From: an uncultured Coriobacteriia bacterium
Lineage (GTDB): Bacteria; Actinomycetota; Coriobacteriia; Coriobacteriales; QAMH01
Reading direction: 5' to 3'
Length of the DNA: 8,628 nucleotides
Assembly: GCA_902493755.1 (NCBI GenBank)
Contig: CABURF010000032.1
Location: 1-8,628 of the forward strand
Shown: piece by piece, positions 1-6,196 of the stretch
Layout: each line of letters opens with the position of its first letter
How positions within the stretch are numbered: position 1 is the stretch's first letter
Program-made: the position numbers and the translations under genes
Notes under the pieces: generated by a model
What the model was told of the DNA's origin: nothing
The model's input: only the letters and a program-made list of their open reading frames with translations
Database searches by the model: none

Positions 1-579
1 ATGGGTATTCTCGAGACCCATCTGCTGAGCCTTCGCGTTCATCATCTGAACGAATTCGCTTTCGCCGCCCGCAATGCCCTCGGCGATGGCCATGGAGGCA
101 TCGTTGCCCGAGTGAACGAGGAGACCTGCGACGAGATCGCGCAACGTGACCTGTTGTCCGGCGACCAGCCCCGCACTCGACTCACCCACGGATGCCGCTC
201 TGGACGAGATGGTGAAGACTTCGTCAAGATCGCCGTTTTCGAGCGCAACGATGGCCGTCATCGTCTTGGTAATGGAGGCCATCGCACGATGCTCGTCTTG
301 CCCTCGCGCCCATAGAACGTTACCGTCCTCATCGACGAGTATGCCGTAGGGAGACTCGATAGCCGGAGCCTCTGTGATGTTCATGCCGCGGTCGTTGACC
401 GTGGATTGCCCGACGTAATCGTTTCCGTTGATGGCGGCAAGAGCGGTACCCGGCGCACCAAGACACAGCGTGCATGCAAGCGCAAGGACGAGCAAGGCAC
501 CGATAAACGAGGTCAGGTGCCCACGCTGGTGCGTAGACACCCGTACCTTCGAGTCTATGTCATGCGGGCGAATCTGCAT
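1..579 (-). CDS. Secreted D-alanyl-D-alanine carboxypeptidase (peptidase S11, DacA/DacF family), N-terminal part; 3' end outside window
   Basis: The first 193 residues of a low-molecular-weight penicillin-binding protein are visible, open to the window edge. The family removes the terminal D-Ala from peptidoglycan pentapeptides outside the cytoplasmic membrane. A basic N-terminus is followed by a hydrophobic stretch (about 23-41) and a likely signal peptidase site after TALA (residue 48). The catalytic SITK motif is at 102-105 (nucleophile Ser102, general base Lys105), preceded by RAMA. The second motif SGN is at 157-159 within LLVHSGNDAS. The third motif (KTG) must lie beyond position 1. The ATG at 579 is 15 nt after the stop of the ACT gene, with AAGGGAG at 584-590 only 4 nt away. 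An in-frame TAG at 595-597 excludes a longer start. It appears to be the last visible member of the paaK-ACT transcription unit. Confidence 0.92.
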   Translation of the reverse strand, partial: MQIRPHDIDSKVRVSTHQRGHLTSFIGALLVLALACTLCLGAPGTALAAINGNDYVGQSTVNDRGMNITEAPAIESPYGILVDEDGNVLWARGQDEHRAMASITKTMTAIVALENGDLDEVFTISSRAASVGESSAGLVAGQQVTLRDLVAGLLVHSGNDASMAIAEGIAGGESEFVQMMNAKAQQMGLENTH

Positions 580-594
580 GTATCTCCCTTGCGG

Positions 595-1020
595 CTATTG
601 CTCGGTCTTGTAGAGATCCTCGGGATGAAGCACCTTGAAGCCAGCTCCTTCGAGTGCGTCAATTGCGGGCTCATCGACCTTGAAGGCAACCGTCGCACCA
701 TGATCGGCATCGGCAAAGCAATAGCTATACTCGATGTTGATGCCGGCGTTGTCGAGCACGTCGAGTACGCTGGCAAGGCCGCCCGGAACGTTGGGGACTT
801 CGACAGCGACGATCTTCGTGAGGTTGGCCGTGAATCCGGCTTCGGAGATGGCGGTGACCGCACCCTTCGGGTCATCGCAGATGATGCGCGCGATGCCATA
901 ATCAGTCGTGTCTGCCAAGGCCAACGAGTGCATTTGGATGTCTGCATCGCCCAGGGCACGACACAGCGAGGTGAGGCGGCCCTTCGTGTTCTCGAGAAAT
1001 ACCGTGAGCTGGTCAATCAT
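595..1020 (-). CDS. Tandem ACT-domain protein, probable amino acid sensor
   Basis: This 141-residue protein is made of two ACT-like repeats and nothing else. The first covers about residues 3-65, starting QLTVFLENTKGRL. The second covers about 69-130, starting KIVAVEVPNVPGGL. Each has the strand, then a turn with Gly and Arg/Leu, then a helix typical of ligand-binding ACT domains. It has no catalytic or DNA-binding domain, so it probably binds an amino acid or aryl ligand and acts through a partner. Its ATG overlaps the paaK stop in a TAATG junction, and GGAGG lies 7 nt upstream inside paaK. That arrangement suggests coupled translation and perhaps a physical or regulatory link to the ligase. 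Such ACT proteins recur next to paaK in anaerobes (family knowledge), but the ligand is unknown to me. Confidence 0.88.
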   Translation of the reverse strand: MIDQLTVFLENTKGRLTSLCRALGDADIQMHSLALADTTDYGIARIICDDPKGAVTAISEAGFTANLTKIVAVEVPNVPGGLASVLDVLDNAGINIEYSYCFADADHGATVAFKVDEPAIDALEGAGFKVLHPEDLYKTEQ

Positions 1021-2330
1021 TATTTGTCCTCCCCATCACGCAGGTCAACGATGCGCACAGCCTTGCCCTCGGAACGCTGGATAGTGTGCGGCTCAACAAT
1101 CTTGATGTTGATGCTAACAGCGAGCTCGTCTTTGAGCGCCTGCTGCATGCGACGTTGCAAATCCTCGATCTTGCGAATCTCGTCAATCGGAAAATCGGGA
1201 TTGATTTCGATCTTGAGCGTGGCGATATCGAGACCGCCCTCGCGCGTGAGCTCGATCTGATACCAGTCCGCAATCTCGGGGAATGCGGCGCATACGTTTT
1301 CGATCTGACTCGGGAATACCTGGACGCCACGGACCTTGAACATGTCGTCAGTACGGCCATGTAAGCGGTCGATACGACGATGCGTGCGTCCGCAGGCGCA
1401 CTTGCCGGGCATAATGCGCGTGATGTCACGCGTGCGATAACGCACGACCGGCGAGGCTTCTTTGGTGAGCGTCGTGATGACAAGCTCACCCCACTCGCCG
1501 TCGGGTACGGGTTCGTGAGTTTCAGGGTCGAGGATCTCGACGAAGAAGTGATCCTCGGCGACATGCAGGCCGTCCTGCTCCTCGCACTCCATGGCAACAC
1601 CCGGCCCCATGACTTCGGTCAGGCCATATACGTCATAGACCTTATAGCCAAGCTTGTCCTCGAGGTTCTTGCGAAACTGGTCCGAGAAGGCCTCGGCACC
1701 ATGGATGCCAGCCTTAAGCGTGAAGTCCTTGCGCGGATCAAGGCCCATCTCGATGGCCGTATCCGCGATGTGCATGGCATAGCTCGGCGTGCAGCACAGG
1801 ATGGAAGAGCCCATGGACTGCAGTACCTTTATTTGGCGCTTCGTATTGCCGGCGGACATCGGGATGGTCTCCGCGCCCACGGCAAGACCACCGTAGTGCG
1901 CACCAAGACCGCCAGTGAACAGGCCGTAGCCGTAGCAGACGTGCACGACGTCTTCCTCAGTGCCACCAGCATACCCAATGCCGCGCGCGAAGCAATCACC
2001 CCAGGATCTGATATCGGCATCCGTGTAGCCGGACACGGTCGCAACACCCGTCGTGCCGCTTGACATGTGAATCTCCTTCACATCCTTGCGAGGGACGGCA
2101 AAGAGCTCGTAGGGGTAGGCATCGCGCATGTCCTGTTTGGTGGTGAAAGGAGCCTTCCGAAGATCCTCGAGTGACTCGATAGTGTGCGGATCGAATCCCG
2201 CCTCGTCAAAGGATTTCTTGTAAAAGTCAATGTTCTCGTAACAGTTGACGAGGGTCTCCCTCAAGCGTTCGAGCTGCAAACCCTCGAGCTCGCCCCGATC
2301 AATGTGGGTTATTTCGTCTTGGTACGCCAT
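1020..2330 (-). CDS. paaK: Phenylacetate-CoA ligase family protein (PaaK-type adenylate-forming enzyme)
   Basis: This 436-residue protein has the usual PaaK length. The family activates an aryl or other carboxylic acid with ATP to an acyl-adenylate and then transfers it to coenzyme A in the cytoplasm. Visible motifs in order are the phosphate-binding SSGTTGVAT (90-98), the adenine-binding YGLTE (235-239), RYRTRD with Asp302, the CxCGRTHRRIDR segment with Cys311 and Cys313, the hinge GRTDDMFKVRG (325-335) leading into VFPSQIE, and the C-terminal RSEGKAVR with probable catalytic Lys423. Nothing is missing. AGGAAGG at 2339-2345 is 8 nt before the ATG. In other anaerobes PaaK with an ACT protein often accompanies indolepyruvate ferredoxin oxidoreductase (iorAB), which suggests aromatic amino acid-derived arylacetates as substrates, but iorAB is not in this window. 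The exact substrate cannot be read from sequence. Coenzyme F390 synthetase-like activity is a less likely alternative in this family. Confidence 0.92.
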   Translation of the reverse strand: MAYQDEITHIDRGELEGLQLERLRETLVNCYENIDFYKKSFDEAGFDPHTIESLEDLRKAPFTTKQDMRDAYPYELFAVPRKDVKEIHMSSGTTGVATVSGYTDADIRSWGDCFARGIGYAGGTEEDVVHVCYGYGLFTGGLGAHYGGLAVGAETIPMSAGNTKRQIKVLQSMGSSILCCTPSYAMHIADTAIEMGLDPRKDFTLKAGIHGAEAFSDQFRKNLEDKLGYKVYDVYGLTEVMGPGVAMECEEQDGLHVAEDHFFVEILDPETHEPVPDGEWGELVITTLTKEASPVVRYRTRDITRIMPGKCACGRTHRRIDRLHGRTDDMFKVRGVQVFPSQIENVCAAFPEIADWYQIELTREGGLDIATLKIEINPDFPIDEIRKIEDLQRRMQQALKDELAVSINIKIVEPHTIQRSEGKAVRIVDLRDGEDK

Positions 2331-2393
2331 GCCTCTTGCCTTCCTGGAATCGTGCTGTTTCCTATCATTCGGGGACAGTGCCCCGCAATGCCT

Positions 2394-4901
2394 TTATTCG
2401 GCCGCAGGCGGATCGGCAGCAGGGGGCGGAGCAGGTGTGTCGGGGCCTACGGTGATGATTTCATTTTGTGCCGAGTAGATCGAGTGGAAAGTGACGTCAT
2501 GCAGCACGGTGCCGTCAGCGGCCTTCGCGAGATAGCGGATGTCGATGCTCCGGCCATCCTGACCGCTCTGCGTCATTTTGCGTTCGCCTGGAGCGAGCTC
2601 AGGATCGACTTCGGTAATTGAGACGAACTTATCGCCAGCCTTCCAATCACCGCGTTGACAGTCAACCGTGCGACCGTCCTTGGTGCCCCAGAAACTAACG
2701 ACGACGTTGTCATCAGTTACGTTCGCCGTCATGAGCACGTAGGTCGACATATCGTTGACCCATTTGAGATCTGGCGACTTCCACGAAACCGTGGCATCGG
2801 CAAAACCGTAATCATCGTAGGCGGCGATGTAGAAGTCGTGATTCACGCGCTCCTGAATGCCGAGGCCCGAGAAGCAAGCGGCATTGAAAATGCATGTCGC
2901 GATCTGGCAGATGCCGCCACCGAGCTGATCCTCATGCTTGCCGTTGACAATGACGGGAGCCGTCTGGAAGCCCTTCTCGGCCGTACGCTCGCCCGTGGTG
3001 CCATTGAACGACCAAGTAGCGCCCGGTGCCACGAGGGAATTATTGATGAGGCGACAGAGCAGCCTGATGTTGTTGATGCGCTCCGAGGAACCCGACAACG
3101 GAATCGTCCAAGTTGCGAGACGCTCGGTAATGCCCATGGCCTGGGCCTTCTCGGTGGTGAGTTCGGGTTGAATGGTAACATCCACGAGCGAGATGGTGCG
3201 GCTGCTTGCCGTCGTGGCATCCGGCTCGCCGAAAAGCAGGTCCTGCAAGGCGATCTCTGCGGCAGAGCGATCGGGGCCGTAGCCCTCGACGGCAGCGACA
3301 AGCACTACCTCACCGGAGCTCGTGTCGAAGTAGGCGTCGGTGGCGCCTCCCGTGGCGGCCGCGCCAAGAATGCCGACCAGATAGCGATCGGTCTTCTCCT
3401 GGTCGACGTATGCCTGTAGGACGTAGCCCGAATCCGAATCGATCCAGGCCGAGGTGTCGTAATCCGAAACCGCAGTACCGTCAGCGACGATCTTCTGCGT
3501 ACCGCTGCCGAAGACGAGTACCTCGTCGGGCGTGAGCACCTGCAAGCTAATGAGCTCACCAAGGTCTGCGGTATCGAGCGTCCAGGTGTCGGGGTCGTGC
3601 ACGATGGTGACGTTCTCGGCAATGGCCGCCTTGACATCATCTGCGACCTTTTGGGCAGTGGCCGGCCTGATATGCATCGGATCTGTCTTCATCGGGATGA
3701 CGAAGGGGAAGTTATCGGGCGAGAACGCGCTCGCACTGAAGCGCTCGATAAAGGTGGGGGCATCGACCGACCAGCCATCGCTACCGTTGGCAACGGAGAC
3801 GGCGCCATCCTCGATGTGTATGGTGCTATCCACAATGGGTAAGCCAATCTCCTGGTTAATCTCCGTCGCGAGTGCATTGAAGCGCTCGTCTCGCACGGAG
3901 ACAGTGGCGTCGAGATGGGTTCCGCCAAACCAGGAGAAGAAGCGCTCGGCGACAAAATTGCCCTTGCGACCCACGAGATAGGCTTCCTCGGCAAGCGCCT
4001 CGCCATCGACATAGGCGCCGATGGTCTCGGCCGTGATGTTCCATTTATCGATGGTGCCGTCATCGTTAATGTCCGAACCCGCCGCCGTTTCATCTGCATG
4101 AGCCTGCTCGATACCGTCCGACGGGATCTGCGCCCCATCAGCTGAAGCAATGTCGGCGCTCTCATAAATAGTGACGTGTGCGTTAGAAAGCTTGGGGGAA
4201 AGCTCCTCGTTGATCTTGGCGGCGGCATCCTGCACGCTCATGCCACCTACTTCAATGCCCTGTACGGAGACGCCGGGGTGAATCCTACCGAACGAGGAGA
4301 CAACGTCGACGCAGGTGTAGATGAGCAGGAGCGCAACGACGGCGAAGAGCGGAATCATGATCTGGAGATGCGACTTGGTATATGCAATGAACTCGTTCGA
4401 AGTGCTCGGGGTGCGCGCCGCGGGCATGCCCTTTTCGCGTGCACGAGCATTGGGACCTGCCGCTTGCGTGCGGGAGAACCTTCCGAACGCGCCGTGCGTG
4501 GACTGGGCCGAACGGGCCTTCGATTGTTGATCGCCACCGATTGCGCCAAAGCTCTGCGTAGTCGACGATCCGCCCTGTGAAGCCCAAGGAGAAGACGAAC
4601 TGCTTAGGCGGCTTGGTGCAGTGGAGAGCGTGCCGGCCTTGCTCGCCTTCGATGTGGTGGTAGTGCGCGGAATCTTGGAAGCGCGCGTGGCCTTGGGAAT
4701 GCGCAAGGTCTTCGATGACTTGGCGACTTTTGCTGCCTTCGCCGGTTTTGCGACCTTGGGAGCGGCATCTACCTTGGAAGTTTGCACAGGCTTGGATGCG
4801 GGTTGCCTCACCGACTTGCGTGCCTTCGGCTTGAAGGCGGACGTACCCGATGCGGGTCGTGTTCGCTTGCTGGGCTCTGGCTTGTTGGTCGAATCGGTCA
4901 C
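2394..4901 (-). CDS. VanW/G5 domain cell-wall-associated membrane protein with long basic N-terminal domain
   Basis: This 835-residue single-pass membrane protein has a YoaR-like layout. Residues 1-178 are Lys/Ala/Ser/Pro-rich, strongly basic and probably disordered. Residues 181-202 form one membrane helix, so the N-terminus should be cytoplasmic and the rest extracellular. Two regions resemble PG_binding_4 domains, at about 285-400 and 435-560. The VanW domain is at about 605-740, with APGATWSFN (625-633) and GGGICQ (661-666). A G5-like domain follows at about 755-820, then a Pro/Ala-rich tail. Such domains are thought to bind peptidoglycan; no catalytic function is established, and VanW is an accessory protein in some vancomycin-resistance clusters. 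The GTG start at 4901 is two codons after an in-frame TGA, with AAGAGG at 4913-4918, 11 nt away, a rather long spacing. An acidic insertion at about 247-286 contains an EF-hand-like loop. The next gene is 63 nt downstream. Confidence 0.88.
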   Translation of the reverse strand: MTDSTNKPEPSKRTRPASGTSAFKPKARKSVRQPASKPVQTSKVDAAPKVAKPAKAAKVAKSSKTLRIPKATRASKIPRTTTTSKASKAGTLSTAPSRLSSSSSPWASQGGSSTTQSFGAIGGDQQSKARSAQSTHGAFGRFSRTQAAGPNARAREKGMPAARTPSTSNEFIAYTKSHLQIMIPLFAVVALLLIYTCVDVVSSFGRIHPGVSVQGIEVGGMSVQDAAAKINEELSPKLSNAHVTIYESADIASADGAQIPSDGIEQAHADETAAGSDINDDGTIDKWNITAETIGAYVDGEALAEEAYLVGRKGNFVAERFFSWFGGTHLDATVSVRDERFNALATEINQEIGLPIVDSTIHIEDGAVSVANGSDGWSVDAPTFIERFSASAFSPDNFPFVIPMKTDPMHIRPATAQKVADDVKAAIAENVTIVHDPDTWTLDTADLGELISLQVLTPDEVLVFGSGTQKIVADGTAVSDYDTSAWIDSDSGYVLQAYVDQEKTDRYLVGILGAAATGGATDAYFDTSSGEVVLVAAVEGYGPDRSAAEIALQDLLFGEPDATTASSRTISLVDVTIQPELTTEKAQAMGITERLATWTIPLSGSSERINNIRLLCRLINNSLVAPGATWSFNGTTGERTAEKGFQTAPVIVNGKHEDQLGGGICQIATCIFNAACFSGLGIQERVNHDFYIAAYDDYGFADATVSWKSPDLKWVNDMSTYVLMTANVTDDNVVVSFWGTKDGRTVDCQRGDWKAGDKFVSITEVDPELAPGERKMTQSGQDGRSIDIRYLAKAADGTVLHDVTFHSIYSAQNEIITVGPDTPAPPPAADPPAAE

Positions 4902-4972
4902 CTGTGCTCAAACCTCTTCTATCGGGCAATATGTGACTGCTAAGAATACCACCAATGACACGAGAGGTGCCC

Positions 4973-5002
4973 AGCATAATTAAACGATTAAGCAAAATTT
5001 AA
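4973..5002 (-). promoter_or_regulatory. Weak candidate promoter for the vanW-family gene
   Basis: Read on the minus strand, TTAAAT (4997-5002) and TATGCT (4973-4978) are separated by 18 nt and resemble -35 and -10 boxes poorly to moderately. The site overlaps the inverted repeat, so a repressor bound there would cover the promoter. The call rests on AT-richness and position more than on box quality. Transcription may also simply read through from pgsA. Confidence 0.25.
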
Positions 5003-5004
5003 TT
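4978..5004. repeat. Perfect 7-bp inverted repeat AATTAAA - 13 nt - TTTAATT
   Basis: AATTAAA at 4978-4984 is matched by TTTAATT at 4998-5004, with 13 nt between. The repeat sits in the AT-rich island about 80-100 nt upstream of the VanW-type gene. It could be an operator half-site pair or simply an upstream AT element. Because the arms contain only A and T, chance is a real possibility. Confidence 0.4.
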
Positions 5005-5044
5005 CTCCTGCGCAAATGCTGCACAGAACCTTGATATGCCCTGG

Positions 5045-5683
5045 TCAGGATGCTCCCGAAAGAAGACGGATGCCTCTCGCGACATAGATGAGAAAGGCAA
5101 TTATCGAGCAGATGAGGCCTGCGTAGACAAACCAGATACCGAGCAGGGCCTCCCCGCTGCCAAAACCGGGGAGCCATGCGGGTGCATCGGCAAATCCGAG
5201 ACCGGGAAGTACGGGCAGCCCGAGCAACAGGAAGCAGAAGCCAATCATGATGAAGGCGGTTGCAAACTTGCCCACATACACGACCGGTGGAACCTCACCA
5301 ACCCTGGCAAGCAGATAGCGTCCACCGAGCAGCAGACACAGATCGCGCACGATGAGGTAGACAAGTATCCACAGGGGCAGGCGCCCAAGTATGAAAATGG
5401 CGATGACGCCGACAGCGATGAGCAATCTGTCAACGAGGGGATCAAAGAGCTTGCCAAGCCTGGAAACCTGATGCGTGCGACGCGCGACCTGTCCATCGAC
5501 CCAGTCAGTCGAGGCTGCTATGGCATACACGACGAGCGCCGCAATATGATGAGGCGTGGCAAAAAGCAGCCAAAGGAAAAGCGGAAGCAGCAGCAGGCGC
5601 ACGAGCGTAATCACGTTGGGGGCAGTAAGCACCTTGTCGAGCACCTGCTCCTCTTCGTTATGTGCCATCTCATCTGATGCCAT
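5045..5683 (-). CDS. pgsA: CDP-diacylglycerol--glycerol-3-phosphate 3-phosphatidyltransferase (phosphatidylglycerophosphate synthase)
   Basis: This 212-residue integral membrane enzyme makes phosphatidylglycerol phosphate from CDP-diacylglycerol and glycerol-3-phosphate, the committed step to anionic phospholipids. The CDP-alcohol phosphatidyltransferase motif D..DG..AR(8)G...D...D is complete: Asp60, Asp63, Gly64, Ala67, Arg68, Gly77, Asp81 and Asp85. Before it is the typical N-terminal LTAPNVITLVRL (19-30), and about six hydrophobic segments cover most of the chain. The VGKFATAF segment at 137-144 matches the PgsA GK..T region. The ATG at 5683 has GAGGAG at 5690-5695, 6 nt upstream. The frame stays open further back only as an artefact inside echF. 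An ATG at 5668 lacks a good ribosome binding site. The gap to echF is 26 nt without a terminator, so it may be read from the ech promoter. Cardiolipin synthase of the same superfamily is the less likely alternative. Confidence 0.92.
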   Translation of the reverse strand: MASDEMAHNEEEQVLDKVLTAPNVITLVRLLLLPLFLWLLFATPHHIAALVVYAIAASTDWVDGQVARRTHQVSRLGKLFDPLVDRLLIAVGVIAIFILGRLPLWILVYLIVRDLCLLLGGRYLLARVGEVPPVVYVGKFATAFIMIGFCFLLLGLPVLPGLGFADAPAWLPGFGSGEALLGIWFVYAGLICSIIAFLIYVARGIRLLSGAS

Positions 5684-5689
5684 CGAAAA

Positions 5690-5695
5690 CTCCTC
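5690..5695 (-). promoter_or_regulatory. Ribosome binding site that fixes the pgsA start
   Basis: GAGGAG on the minus strand, 6 nt before the ATG at 5683, rules out the long apparent upstream extension of the pgsA frame into echF. It also disfavours the ATG at 5668, which has no such site. Confidence 0.75.
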
Positions 5696-5709
5696 TGGCA
5701 AAGTTCGGA

Positions 5710-6192
5710 CTACTCCCCTGCCGGTGCGTTTCCAACTGCCTCCTCGGCAGCCTTCTTCGCCGCAGCGGCCTTCTTCTTCTCTTCGGCAGCCTTCAGCGCA
5801 GCGGCCTTCTTCTCGGCAGCGATGCGTGCCTTCTCGGCCTTTTCCTCTTCGGTGAGCTCGTAGACGCGCGTCGTCCGGTTGTCCGTCGTGATGGGCGGAC
5901 GCTCCCTGAGCATCTCGAGGTCCTTGGTCGGGCAGGAGGCCACGCAGGCGCCACAAGCGATGCACTTGTAGGGCCAGTAGGTCCAACGAGATTCATCGCG
6001 ATCGACGATGATGCAGTCGGCGGGGCACTTACGCTGGCACATACCGCAGAAGATGCAGTTGTGGATGTCAATCATGTCGATCTGGCCGCGCGCATTCTCG
6101 AATGTCTCGCGCACCTCGTAGGGATATTTCCTCGTCGCACGCTTGCTGAACAGGCTCTTGAGCGTCAGTCCGCCCAGTTTGAATACACCCAT
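5710..6192 (-). CDS. echF: Ech hydrogenase ferredoxin-like subunit EchF, two [4Fe-4S] clusters plus Ala/Lys/Glu tail
   Basis: This 160-residue polyferredoxin subunit (NuoI-like) is the likely entry point for electrons from reduced ferredoxin. It has two complete [4Fe-4S] motifs. The first is CIFCGMCQRKCP (Cys46, 49, 52, 56) and the second is CIACGACVASCP (Cys77, 80, 83, 87). The start MGVFKLGG at 6192 is 4 nt after the echE stop, with GAAAGG at 6200-6205 as the Shine-Dalgarno sequence. A longer frame reaching 6378 would lie inside echE and is rejected. From about residue 114 the protein is a charged low-complexity stretch made almost only of Ala, Lys and Glu, ending in GNAPAGE. This is longer than I expect for EchF and may form a single charged helix. 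A frameshift is unlikely, because the composition is coherent and the stop sits just before the pgsA ribosome binding site. Confidence 0.94.
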   Translation of the reverse strand: MGVFKLGGLTLKSLFSKRATRKYPYEVRETFENARGQIDMIDIHNCIFCGMCQRKCPADCIIVDRDESRWTYWPYKCIACGACVASCPTKDLEMLRERPPITTDNRTTRVYELTEEEKAEKARIAAEKKAAALKAAEEKKKAAAAKKAAEEAVGNAPAGE

Positions 6193-6196
6193 CTCT

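Larger units (their letters stand above)
4902..5044 (-). other. AT-rich intergenic region between pgsA and the vanW-family gene
   Basis: These 143 nt are the only sizeable gap in the window. I see no open frame with a credible start and no GC-rich hairpin followed by a T run after pgsA. The central part (about 4976-5004) is much richer in A and T than the flanking genes. It is the natural place for a promoter driving the VanW-type gene and the genes after it. The inverted repeat and the promoter candidate are listed separately. Confidence 0.6.

Noticed and set aside
406..1260. A 284-codon open frame on the plus strand
   Set aside because: It lies antisense to the ACT gene and the ends of paaK and dac, all of which have recognisable family motifs. 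Its translation has no recognisable domain and no start context. Long antisense frames are expected in GC-rich coding DNA.
2371..2384. GGGG/CCCC hairpin in the 63-nt gap between the VanW-type gene and paaK, considered as an intrinsic terminator
   Set aside because: The stem has only 4 clean base pairs with a 6-nt loop, and on the minus strand it is followed by mixed sequence rather than a T run.
2655..3419. A 254-codon open frame on the plus strand
   Set aside because: It is antisense to the VanW domain region, where conserved motifs such as GGGICQ are on the minus strand. Its product resembles no family and is Arg/Gly/Ala-rich, as antisense shadows are.
4176..4580. A 134-codon plus-strand frame and a 236-codon minus-strand frame at 4285-4995 over the 5' part of the VanW-type gene
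   Set aside because: Both overlap a reading frame that continues unbroken into conserved PG_binding_4-like, VanW and G5-like domains. Neither has recognisable motifs or a convincing ribosome binding site.
5684..5986. A 101-residue N-terminal extension of the pgsA frame
   Set aside because: The extension lies inside echF in another frame, has a Gly/Arg/Glu-rich shadow composition, and is made unnecessary by the strong ribosome binding site before the ATG at 5683.
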